Positions 1-5,638 of a stretch of DNA of 7,638 bases are shown in pieces. Position numbers and translations under genes: made by a program. The DNA comes from Nitrososphaerota archaeon (GTDB lineage Archaea; Thermoproteota; Nitrososphaeria; Nitrososphaerales; Nitrosopumilaceae). The stretch is taken from NCBI GenBank assembly GCA_028867235.1, contig JAGWGS010000053.1, positions 1 to 7,638 of the forward strand. The letters run 5' to 3'. Position 1 is the stretch's first letter. Every line of letters starts with the position of its first letter. The notes under the pieces were generated by a model. The model saw only the letters and a program-made list of their open reading frames with translations. It did no database searches and was not told the DNA's origin.

Positions 1-520
1 TTCCTTGAGTTGTACCAGACAAACCAGCAGAATCTGGAATTGCTACACCATCTGTTTGGGAAACATCCATTCCCAAAACAGTAGATGGTGTAGAACCAGA
101 ACAAAATACTCCAAAATCAATACTTTGTCCAGGAAGACCAGATAATGCCACTTGATCAGCCTGTTTTGCTTTATCAGTATTAGCAAAAAAAGCATACCAA
201 TTACCATCAGAACCTTGAACCATCTGAAGATTTTTACCATCCACTGTGACATTGGGTTGACCCAATACTTGATCTAGTTGAGTATTGTCTTCGCGTACAA
301 TAACTTCTACAACCATGGGTCCATAGAAATGATTATCAAATAGACTATTTTCTGCAGAAACAAAAAGATTAGGATGATCAGAGTATGCTTTTACATTTGG
401 CAAATACATTGGTTGTACAAGCAGTGAGAAAGATAACACGAGAATTAACCAGATTTTGTGCAATAATACGACGTAAGATGATGTAGAAGATAATGTTGTC
501 GAATAATTTATCGACATCAT
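1..520 (-). CDS. Secreted S-layer-like surface protein, N-terminal part (C-terminus outside window)
   Basis: An open frame runs leftward from ATG at 520 to the window edge without a stop, giving 173 residues. A TAG lies in frame four codons upstream, so the start is ATG 520 or the adjacent ATG 517. Residues 1-45 look like a Sec signal peptide: a polar region ending in His-Lys at 21-22, a hydrophobic core from about 24 to 39, and a likely cleavage after Val-Lys-Ala45. The mature part begins YSDHPNLFVSAENS and contains GPMVVEV, a VTVDGKNL stretch, DGNWYAFFA and a single cysteine at 140 (DFGVFC). This pattern matches what I recall of the N-termini of thaumarchaeal S-layer and related large surface proteins; that is memory, not a search. 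It would act outside the cytoplasmic membrane. Without the C-terminus, the S-layer protein itself cannot be told from a paralogue or a PEFG-CTERM-type exported protein. The gene is divergent from the membrane protein at 576. Confidence 0.68.
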   Translation of the reverse strand, partial: MMSINYSTTLSSTSSYVVLLHKIWLILVLSFSLLVQPMYLPNVKAYSDHPNLFVSAENSLFDNHFYGPMVVEVIVREDNTQLDQVLGQPNVTVDGKNLQMVQGSDGNWYAFFANTDKAKQADQVALSGLPGQSIDFGVFCSGSTPSTVLGMDVSQTDGVAIPDSAGLSGTTQG

Positions 521-545
521 TAATGAATACTAGTTGTATGCCAAG

Positions 546-551
546 TTTTAA
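546..551. promoter_or_regulatory. TATA-like box (TTTTAA) possibly shared by two divergent genes
   Basis: TTTTAA (TTAAAA on the minus strand) is centred about 27.5 bp before ATG 576 and about 28.5 bp before ATG 520 on the other strand. That is the spacing expected for archaeal TATA boxes serving leaderless transcripts. No better A/T-rich box at the right distance is visible for either gene in the 55-bp gap. This is a position-based prediction, and I did not identify clear BRE elements. Confidence 0.45.
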
Positions 552-575
552 CTAGGGTCCTAAAAAAATTACAGT

Positions 576-1073
576 ATGATCAAGCCAAAGGCGATCATAA
601 TAGCAAGTGGGATATTAGTATTGATAGGTATTGCAATAACAGCATATCAATCTCAAATCACTTCTGAGAATCTTGCAAATGAACAAAATATGCTTTCCAC
701 AGGATCACAGATGACTATTACAAAAAATATGGATAAAAATAGCAATCAGATGGGAGTATATTCCATACAAATAACTGATTTTAAGAGTGATGACAAAATA
801 AAAGCTACACTAATAGATCCTAGTGGCTCTGCTACAATAGAGTCAATAACAAAAAGTCCTATTCAGAAGATGTTTGATATCACTTCTACGGGAAATTATA
901 CATTACAGGTTGAGAATCAAGGCCAACAACAAGTACAAGTACTTGGAATAATCGGATATTATCCAAAAGGAATAGAACTTTTAGACATATCAGGATTCAT
1001 AGTGCTCATGATAGGCCTCAGTGGGCTTGCAGTAGGCATGATGTATCTCATAAAAAACCGCGTCAAAACTTAA
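576..1073 (+). CDS. Small bitopic membrane protein with an extracytoplasmic beta-rich domain, unknown function
   Basis: 165 residues with a hydrophobic segment at about 6-24 (uncleaved signal anchor or signal peptide), a polar domain at about 25-133, and a second transmembrane helix at about 137-160 followed by the basic end KNRVKT. Two helices would place the central domain outside the membrane with both ends in the cytoplasm. The domain has alternating hydrophobic strands (GVYSIQITDF, KIKATLIDPSG, GNYTLQVENQ) of the kind seen in GOLD/emp24-like or Ig-like beta-sandwiches; that fold is inference. It is rich in Asn and Gln, lacks Cys, and shows no catalytic motif. A TATA-like box about 27 bp upstream suggests a leaderless message. 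It is divergent from the surface-protein gene, so a role at the cell envelope is plausible. The TAA stop overlaps the stop of the convergent gene. I do not recognise the family. Confidence 0.82.
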   Translation: MIKPKAIIIASGILVLIGIAITAYQSQITSENLANEQNMLSTGSQMTITKNMDKNSNQMGVYSIQITDFKSDDKIKATLIDPSGSATIESITKSPIQKMFDITSTGNYTLQVENQGQQQVQVLGIIGYYPKGIELLDISGFIVLMIGLSGLAVGMMYLIKNRVKT

Positions 1074-1387
1074 TTTAGAAACTGATCAAGCTCAGTTAAC
1101 CCATCTATTACATTTGTAAAGTTGTCATCATTTTCCATAATTTTATTTAGTTTATTTAGATCAGCCTGTAGAAATTCACCCCCATCAGTCTGCAGTATCA
1201 ATACAAAATTGTATTTTATTAGATATGAGAGTCTATTTTTTATTTGATCAACAGACAATTGTAGCTTATCTGCCAAATATGTAGAACTTTTTCCATCTTT
1301 TTCAAGCTCTACAAGAATAGATGATACATCAGGATCCGTTAAAGTTTCCATCATTTTTTGTTTATCAAAATCTTCGCTCAAATTCAT
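1070..1387 (-). CDS. Small winged-helix DNA-binding-like protein, third gene of the AAA+/VWA operon
   Basis: 105 residues, acidic, with no membrane segment. Residues about 18-75 fit a winged helix-turn-helix: a helix around DVSSILVELEKDGK, the pair SSTYLADKLQL / SVDQIKNRLSYLIKYN (second helix as recognition helix), then a short hairpin FVLILQTDGGEF as the wing. The C-terminal third (80-105) is acidic and helical, perhaps for dimerisation or partner binding. Small ArsR/MarR-like wHTH proteins are common in archaea. The recognition helix has few basic residues, so protein binding is as possible as DNA binding. Its ATG overlaps the stop of the VWA gene by one base (TAATG), so translation is probably coupled, and it belongs to the same operon. 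It could be an autoregulator of the operon or an adaptor for the ATPase/VWA pair; neither is shown by sequence alone. Confidence 0.8.
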   Translation of the reverse strand: MNLSEDFDKQKMMETLTDPDVSSILVELEKDGKSSTYLADKLQLSVDQIKNRLSYLIKYNFVLILQTDGGEFLQADLNKLNKIMENDDNFTNVIDGLTELDQFLN

Positions 1388-2736
1388 TACCCAGTTCTAG
1401 AGTATACTGCTTTTTTCTTATTAGATATAAAGTCATTTATTAAGACTTGATCAATTTTTTCAGGATTAATGTAATATGCTCTTCCTTGTAGGTGTTTTTC
1501 GAGATTTTCAACATAGCTTAACAATTCTGGTTCATCACTTACCATTATAGTATCAATTTCAATCCCTTCTTTTTTGCATTTCTTTGCTTCTTGTAATGTT
1601 GACATATCTACTACAGAATCAACTTGTTTATAGCGGTAACATAGATACACAGATTCGTTTTTTATTTCCAGATTAAGATCTTTTTCATTTTTTATTTTAG
1701 ACATAGTTGTTTGATCAGGTCTATAGAAATTAGAATATGGTTTCTCAGTCAAGATTTGATTTTTTTGTAATTCATTGTCTATAAAACATGCACTTGGTTG
1801 ACCATCAGTAATTATAACAATTCTTTTATTTTGTGAACCATTTTTTTTTAGAATTTGTAATGCTAGTCTGAATGCGGCTTGATAATTAGTATAATGAAGA
1901 AAATTATCATTTGCATCAAATGTTTTCAAATACGGGATATCACTAGGATTAATCCGTGATGCCAAGGAACCAAAACCTATTATATATACAGAATCGTTTG
2001 GAAAAAATTTATTATTCAACACATATAGTGCCCACAGAGCTTTTTTTGCAGCTTCTATTCTAGTTCCCACACCTGAGCTTAGAGAATACTTCATGGTAGA
2101 GCTTAGATCTATACAATAGACTATTGCAATCTTTACTTCTTCGTTTGCTTCAAATTTTTCAAAATCAGAGAAATCTATTTCCAGAGGGAATTTCAATACT
2201 TCATGTTTTCTTTTGTGTCTTTGAATCGCATTTAACACAGTGGAAGGTATGTCAAGATGTTTGATATCGTCGCCTATCTCAAGTTTTTTGCTTGTGTCAA
2301 GAATTGTATTACTATATCCAATGTTTCTATTTTCATGAAAGCCGTGTGTATCTTTTTCAACTATTTTTATTGCATCTTCAAGAATTTTTTGCCCAATTTC
2401 AAAAAAAGATTTCTTTGTTAGCCATTTTTTATCAGCTTTAAGATATCCGAGATTTTGTAAGCGTTTTGTAATTGACTCATCGCTACCATGTACTTGATGC
2501 ATTTGTTCAAAATTGTGTTCAGACTTAATTGTTGAAGAACTAGGTATCACACTATCAAGTATATTTTGTAGATCAGTCAAAGATGGGATTTTTTCTTTTA
2601 GAGTTTGTGTTGCAATAATTTGGAGAGCTTGTTTAATTTGTCTATCAGATACGGCAGAAGAATTGTTTGTAGATTCATTATTGTTATTTTGAAAATATGT
2701 GAATCTAGTATTACTGGTTGCCAAAATACATACCAT
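1387..2736 (-). CDS. VWA-domain protein with intact MIDAS, partner of the AAA+ ATPase
   Basis: 449 residues from ATG 2736, numbered from that Met. The frame stays open upstream to a TTG at 2781 (464 residues), but that start would overlap the ATPase gene by 71 bp, against 26 bp here. Residues 1-195 are a mostly helical N-terminal region of unknown role with an Asn-rich stretch near 16-25. The VWA domain follows (about 200-435). Its metal-ion-dependent adhesion site is complete: D210-L-S212-S-T214, T283 in HYTNYQAAF, and D311 in IITDGQPS. A charged insert of roughly 45 residues (about 320-365) separates MIDAS motif 3 from the last part, which carries GIEIDTIMV and GRAYYINPEK. That ending resembles bacterial VWA proteins encoded beside stand-alone Mg-chelatase-like ATPases (from memory, the Rv0958/Rv0959 type). 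No signal peptide or membrane helix, so cytoplasmic. In chelatase, CoxE, NorD and ViaA systems such a partner docks on the AAA+ ring and presents the target. The target here is unknown. Confidence 0.85.
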   Translation of the reverse strand: MVCILATSNTRFTYFQNNNNESTNNSSAVSDRQIKQALQIIATQTLKEKIPSLTDLQNILDSVIPSSSTIKSEHNFEQMHQVHGSDESITKRLQNLGYLKADKKWLTKKSFFEIGQKILEDAIKIVEKDTHGFHENRNIGYSNTILDTSKKLEIGDDIKHLDIPSTVLNAIQRHKRKHEVLKFPLEIDFSDFEKFEANEEVKIAIVYCIDLSSTMKYSLSSGVGTRIEAAKKALWALYVLNNKFFPNDSVYIIGFGSLASRINPSDIPYLKTFDANDNFLHYTNYQAAFRLALQILKKNGSQNKRIVIITDGQPSACFIDNELQKNQILTEKPYSNFYRPDQTTMSKIKNEKDLNLEIKNESVYLCYRYKQVDSVVDMSTLQEAKKCKKEGIEIDTIMVSDEPELLSYVENLEKHLQGRAYYINPEKIDQVLINDFISNKKKAVYSRTG

Positions 2737-4348
2737 CTTTTCTATCAAGGATTTTTGGTTCAACCCAACAAAGACCGTCAAGAATTAATTCTATTACACC
2801 AGCTCTGAATTCATCATTTACCTTTTCAGACATTTCTATCGGATCACTTGAAATTCCATACTTTTTAATTTCTGTAACAAATATTTCTTGATCAGATACA
2901 ACTTTTTGGAATATCTTAGAAATAATATCCCGTAATGAGTGAAAATCTTTCAACTGATTGTCATAAGACAGAGAGAGATCACCTGAGCCAAGAATTGTTT
3001 GAGAAACATGAAATGATTTTCCTAAAAATTCTTGTTTTATAGAATCAAGCATGGTAGGATCTATCGTACTGAGGTATTCTAAAGAGGTGTGTTTTATGGA
3101 ATCAGATATAAAAATTCGTATGATCTTGGACCTATTTTCAAATGTATCATCAAGTTCAGTGAGTCCAAATTTTATAGATTGATCAATAGAAAATATGTCG
3201 CACGGTCTTGGAACAGCTGATATATCATTAACTATGGATCGAGTTCTTTCTGATTCGCCAACAAGTAATTCTAAACAATGTATCCCCATGCGAACACTTA
3301 CTCCTTTATCTTGATTTATTTCATTACTAGAGCGAGCTGTTTGTACAATTCTTGCGAGAATCTTAAGCAAAAATATCGGAATGAATGCTTTTGGAATTTT
3401 TGCTTCCTGAATTATGATCATCATTTCTTCATCAAGAGATCGTGGATAATGAGTTTGGATATGACTTTTCAATCTATCATACAATGGTTCTATTATTTTT
3501 CCAGAATGCGTATAGTCAATAGGATTTGCTGTTGCAAAAAACACTGTTTTTGGTTCAAATATAACAGGATATGCACCAGTAGTGAATCTGCCTTCCTGTA
3601 GAACAGATAACAATGATACTTGTTTCCTAGTATCAAGAACAGGTAACTCGTCAATGCAGAATAATCCATGTTTTGCCTGCATTAGTTGTCCTGGAAAATA
3701 AGATTCAATTTCATACATTTCCGTACCTTTTTTTGTTACTCGAATTGCATCTATCTGACCAACCAAATCCTTAACAGATATGTCTGGGGTAGCCAATACA
3801 TACTTGAATCTATGCAAACCATCAACCCATTCTATTCTAGTATCAAGTCTATCATTACGAATTTTTTCCATGCTATCACCATCAACATAAAATTTTGGAA
3901 TGGACGTACGGTTCTCTTTGTCTTCCAGTAGAGATACCAGGTTATAGGCGGGAAGATCCATTGGACAGTCATTAGTTATGCTACCTTTTATGACAGGCAT
4001 TAGAGAAAGCAGGTTGGTAGCAATTATTTGAGCTAGTTTTGTTTTTGCTTGTCCTATCTGACCAACCAAGATCATATCATGATATGATAATATTGCTCGG
4101 TTTAAAGCTGGAACAACATCATCGTCAAAACCAAGTATTCCAGGATATGCTATATTCTTTGATCTTATCTTTGCAATCAAGTTTCTACGTAGTTGCTCTT
4201 TAGCACCGACTATTTTGTAATTGATTTCTAGAAGATCTCGTAGTGTTTTTATTTGAGCATAATCTTCAGGAACTCCAGCCATTATTTCAGCATATTTTGG
4301 TTCAGAATTATAACTCCGATTGACAAGAATTTCATACTCTGAAGGCAT
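2711..4348 (-). CDS. Mg-chelatase-like (ChlI/MoxR-type) AAA+ ATPase
   Basis: 545 residues, ATG start, cytoplasmic. AAA+ motifs are in order: Walker A G96-QIGQA-K102-T103 (Ala where the classic motif has Gly), Walker B CIDEL with D233-E234, sensor 1 N275 in FFATANP, arginine finger R292 in YDRLKSHI, and a sensor 2 arginine near R353. DLVGQID (195-201) and the FPGQL...AKHGLFCIDE arrangement (218-234) are typical of the Mg-chelatase/MoxR clade with its helix-2 insert. The N-terminal 75 residues and the C-terminal 150 or so are family-specific and unassigned. The gene heads an operon with the VWA protein, overlapping it. The architecture indicates an ATP-driven remodelling ring working with the VWA protein, for metal insertion into a tetrapyrrole or activation of a metalloenzyme. 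No CobN/ChlH-type large subunit is in view, so a chelatase role is unproven. A GGAG lies 12 nt before the start, but the TATA-like box suggests a leaderless message. Confidence 0.9.
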   Translation of the reverse strand: MPSEYEILVNRSYNSEPKYAEIMAGVPEDYAQIKTLRDLLEINYKIVGAKEQLRRNLIAKIRSKNIAYPGILGFDDDVVPALNRAILSYHDMILVGQIGQAKTKLAQIIATNLLSLMPVIKGSITNDCPMDLPAYNLVSLLEDKENRTSIPKFYVDGDSMEKIRNDRLDTRIEWVDGLHRFKYVLATPDISVKDLVGQIDAIRVTKKGTEMYEIESYFPGQLMQAKHGLFCIDELPVLDTRKQVSLLSVLQEGRFTTGAYPVIFEPKTVFFATANPIDYTHSGKIIEPLYDRLKSHIQTHYPRSLDEEMMIIIQEAKIPKAFIPIFLLKILARIVQTARSSNEINQDKGVSVRMGIHCLELLVGESERTRSIVNDISAVPRPCDIFSIDQSIKFGLTELDDTFENRSKIIRIFISDSIKHTSLEYLSTIDPTMLDSIKQEFLGKSFHVSQTILGSGDLSLSYDNQLKDFHSLRDIISKIFQKVVSDQEIFVTEIKKYGISSDPIEMSEKVNDEFRAGVIELILDGLCWVEPKILDRKDGMYFGNQ

Positions 4349-4374
4349 TCAGGTAAATTACTCCTCGAATACGA

Positions 4375-4380
4375 TTTAAA
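4375..4380 (-). promoter_or_regulatory. TATA-like box for the AAA+/VWA/wHTH operon
   Basis: TTTAAA, within TACTTTAAATCG read on the minus strand, is centred about 29 bp before the ATG at 4348. This predicts transcription starting a few bases ahead of the start codon. It is the only good A/T box at the right distance in the 85-bp divergent gap. Prediction from position only. Confidence 0.5.
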
Positions 4381-4400
4381 GTATTATTGTTTTAGCATAG

Positions 4401-4407
4401 TTTTTAT
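4401..4407 (+). promoter_or_regulatory. TATA-like box for rps13-rps4
   Basis: TTTTTAT, followed by CGGGG, is centred about 30 bp before the TTG start of rps13 at 4434. This fits a leaderless or nearly leaderless archaeal transcript. No strong Shine-Dalgarno sequence is present just ahead of the TTG; GGGGA at 4418-4422 is a weak and distant candidate. Confidence 0.5.
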
Positions 4408-4433
4408 CGGGGATACAGGGGATTTTTTAATAC

Positions 4434-5042
4434 TTGTCTTCACAAGAGTTTAGACACATTGTTAGAATTGCTGGTAAGGACATACCAGGTACTAAAAAGA
4501 CTATCATAGGAGTTGGCCAAGTAAAAGGGATAGGATACAATTTTGCCAAATCGCTTTTAGAAATATTGAAGATTAATCCGAACAGTAATGTTGGTTTTCT
4601 TACAGAGTCCCAAGTAGAAGAAATAGAAAAGGCCATGAGAGATCCAACATCTGTCAACATCCCAGCATGGTTTCTAAACAGACGAAAAGATATGGACACT
4701 GGTAATGATTTTCATTTGATAACTTCAGATATTGATTTTAATGTGAGAAACGACATTGAACGAGAAAAAGGCATGAACAGTTGGAGAGGATTTAGACATA
4801 CATATGGATTAAAAGTAAGAGGTCAGAGTACTCGCACCACTGGTAGAAAAGGAGGTGCGGTAGGAGTTAAGAAAGGAGGTAAAGTATTACCAGCTGGTTC
4901 TCCAGGAGCTCCAGCTGAAGGTGCAGCAGCTCCAAAAGCTGGTGCGGCTCCTGCAGCAGCTGCTACTCCTGCAGCGACAGCAGCTCCAAAAGCTGGTGCG
5001 GCTCCTGCAGCAGCAAAACCAGCTGCGGAGAAAAAGAAGTAG
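4434..5042 (+). CDS. rps13: Small-subunit ribosomal protein S13 (uS13) with a long Ala/Pro/Lys-rich tail
   Basis: 202 residues. uS13 sits in the head of the 30S subunit, contacting 16S rRNA, the intersubunit bridge and P-site tRNA. The body (1-150) is archaeal-type: FRHIVRIAGKDIPG at the N-terminus, the helix-hairpin-helix-like VGQVKGIGYNFAKSLL (27-42), and the family signature RGFRHTYGLKVRGQST (118-133). The body is close to the usual archaeal length of about 150. Residues 151-202 are extra: a low-complexity tail of Ala, Pro, Gly and Lys with repeated PKAGAAPAAA units ending EKKK. The tail is markedly more G+C-rich than the surrounding gene and carries a DNA duplication. The start is TTG at 4434: an in-frame TAA lies two codons upstream, no ATG is available, and starting here gives the expected N-terminus. 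It is first in an operon with rps4, 9 bp downstream. Confidence 0.97.
   Translation: MSSQEFRHIVRIAGKDIPGTKKTIIGVGQVKGIGYNFAKSLLEILKINPNSNVGFLTESQVEEIEKAMRDPTSVNIPAWFLNRRKDMDTGNDFHLITSDIDFNVRNDIEREKGMNSWRGFRHTYGLKVRGQSTRTTGRKGGAVGVKKGGKVLPAGSPGAPAEGAAAPKAGAAPAAAATPAATAAPKAGAAPAAAKPAAEKKK
4924..5014 (+). repeat. Direct repeat, two perfect 37-bp copies, inside the rps13 tail
   Basis: 4924-4960 and 4978-5014 are identical by eye, offset 54 bp (18 codons) and separated by 17 bp of similar GCA/GCT-rich sequence. The copies keep the reading frame and each encodes APKAGAAPAA. The arrangement suggests in-frame duplication by slippage or unequal recombination within a low-complexity tract. Confidence 0.9.
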
Positions 5043-5045
5043 GTG
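5041..5045 (+). promoter_or_regulatory. Shine-Dalgarno sequence for rps4
   Basis: AGGTG overlaps the TAG stop of rps13 and ends 6 nt before the ATG at 5052. It matches the archaeal anti-SD complement GGAGGTGA in part. This internal operon gene therefore appears to use SD-led initiation, unlike the operon-leading genes here, which look leaderless. Confidence 0.6.
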
Positions 5046-5051
5046 TAACAC

Positions 5052-5591
5052 ATGGGAGATCATCCAAAGAACTCACGTAAGATGTGGAGAAAACCAAAAC
5101 GTCCGCTTAATTATGATTTGTTGAATGAAGAATTACATGTGTTAGGAACTTTTGGACTCAAAAATAAAAGAGAACTATGGAAGGCACATACAGAACTTTC
5201 AAGAATTAGAAATCAAGCAAGATCATTATTAGCATTAACACAAGATGTTAGAAGTAAAAAAGAACCAGTACTCATGAAATCACTAGCAAGAGTTGGATTA
5301 GTTAAAGAAAATTCAACATTAGATGACGTGTTAAACCTCAAGGTAACAGACTTTTTGTCAAGAAGATTACAAACTCTCATTCAGAAAAAAGAATCAATAA
5401 AGAGCCCATATCTAGCAAGACAAATAGTGGTACATGGCCATGTCATGATTGGAGATAGAATAGTAACAATTCCATCATATACCGTTAAAGTGGAAGAAGA
5501 AGATCAGATTCATTTGTCGCCAAAACTAGATCTAAATAAAACGAAACACCAACAAGCTCAAGAAGTAAAAACAGAACAACCTGCAGAATAA
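5052..5591 (+). CDS. rps4: Small-subunit ribosomal protein S4 (uS4)
   Basis: 179 residues, the usual archaeal length. uS4 is a primary 16S rRNA-binding protein that nucleates assembly of the 30S body and lies near the mRNA entry path. The N-terminus MGDHPKNSRKMWRKPKRP and the GLKNKRELWKAHTELSRIRNQAR segment (35-57) are typical of archaeal/eukaryotic uS4 (S9e type), which lacks the bacterial zinc knuckle. The S4 RNA-binding domain covers about 100-156, with DFLSRRLQTLIQKK, LARQIVVHGHVMIGDRIV and a VTIPSYTVKVEEED ending. The last 20 residues are a polar Gln/Glu-rich tail. It is co-transcribed with rps13. In many archaea rps11 follows directly, but here glmS does. The stop codon lies inside an inverted repeat. 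Confidence 0.97.
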   Translation: MGDHPKNSRKMWRKPKRPLNYDLLNEELHVLGTFGLKNKRELWKAHTELSRIRNQARSLLALTQDVRSKKEPVLMKSLARVGLVKENSTLDDVLNLKVTDFLSRRLQTLIQKKESIKSPYLARQIVVHGHVMIGDRIVTIPSYTVKVEEEDQIHLSPKLDLNKTKHQQAQEVKTEQPAE

Positions 5592-5612
5592 CAATAGAAT
5601 AACATTGTTATT
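5587..5612. repeat. Inverted repeat spanning the rps4 stop codon
   Basis: AATAACAAT (5587-5595) and ATTGTTATT (5604-5612) are perfect reverse complements, 9 bp each, with an 8-nt loop. Each arm has a single G/C position, so the RNA hairpin would be weak. No T-run follows directly. It could be an operator, a transcript-end signal or chance in A/T-rich DNA. Its right arm overlaps the proposed glmS TATA box. Confidence 0.5.
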
Positions 5613-5614
5613 TA
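5608..5614 (+). promoter_or_regulatory. TATA-like box for glmS
   Basis: TTATTTA is centred about 28 bp before the glmS ATG at 5639, the leaderless spacing also seen at the other operon starts in this window. No Shine-Dalgarno sequence is visible ahead of the ATG (TGTCAAG only). glmS therefore probably has its own promoter rather than depending on read-through from rps4. Confidence 0.45.
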
Positions 5615-5622
5615 GCAATAAA

Positions 5623-5632
5623 ATGTATACAT
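5623..5632. promoter_or_regulatory. Palindrome ATGTATACAT just before glmS, possible operator
   Basis: A perfect 10-bp palindrome ending 6 nt before the glmS ATG, between the TATA-like box and the start codon. A bound protein there would cover the predicted transcription start. It could equally be chance in A/T-rich sequence, and no cognate regulator is identifiable. Confidence 0.3.
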
Positions 5633-5638
5633 GTCAAG

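Noticed and set aside
91..103. Walker A Ala101 of the AAA+ ATPase (residue numbers) as a sign of a dead ATPase
   Set aside because: GxxGQAKT is, as I recall, the usual form in this chelatase-like subfamily, and Lys102, Thr103 and the Walker B, sensor and arginine-finger residues are intact.
43..252. 69-codon minus-strand open frame with hydrophobic residues
   Set aside because: It lies out of frame within the better-supported secreted-protein frame (1-520, minus), which has a signal peptide and recognisable domain sequence.
2605..2808. Plus-strand open frame opposite the VWA/ATPase junction
   Set aside because: No initiation signal or recognisable sequence, and fully antisense to the coding overlap.
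3278..3931. Plus-strand open frames opposite the AAA+ gene
   Set aside because: Cys/Phe/Tyr-rich translations without family features, lying antisense to a gene with full AAA+ motifs.
4427..5124. Antisense and frame-shifted open frames over rps13 (Ala/Gly-rich or Leu/Gln-rich)
   Set aside because: They are by-products of the repetitive GCA/GCT-rich tail and of the S13 body; S13 itself is certain.
5592..5638. glmS ribozyme or riboswitch upstream of glmS
   Set aside because: Only 47 bp separate the genes, far too short for the ribozyme, which is also a bacterial element.
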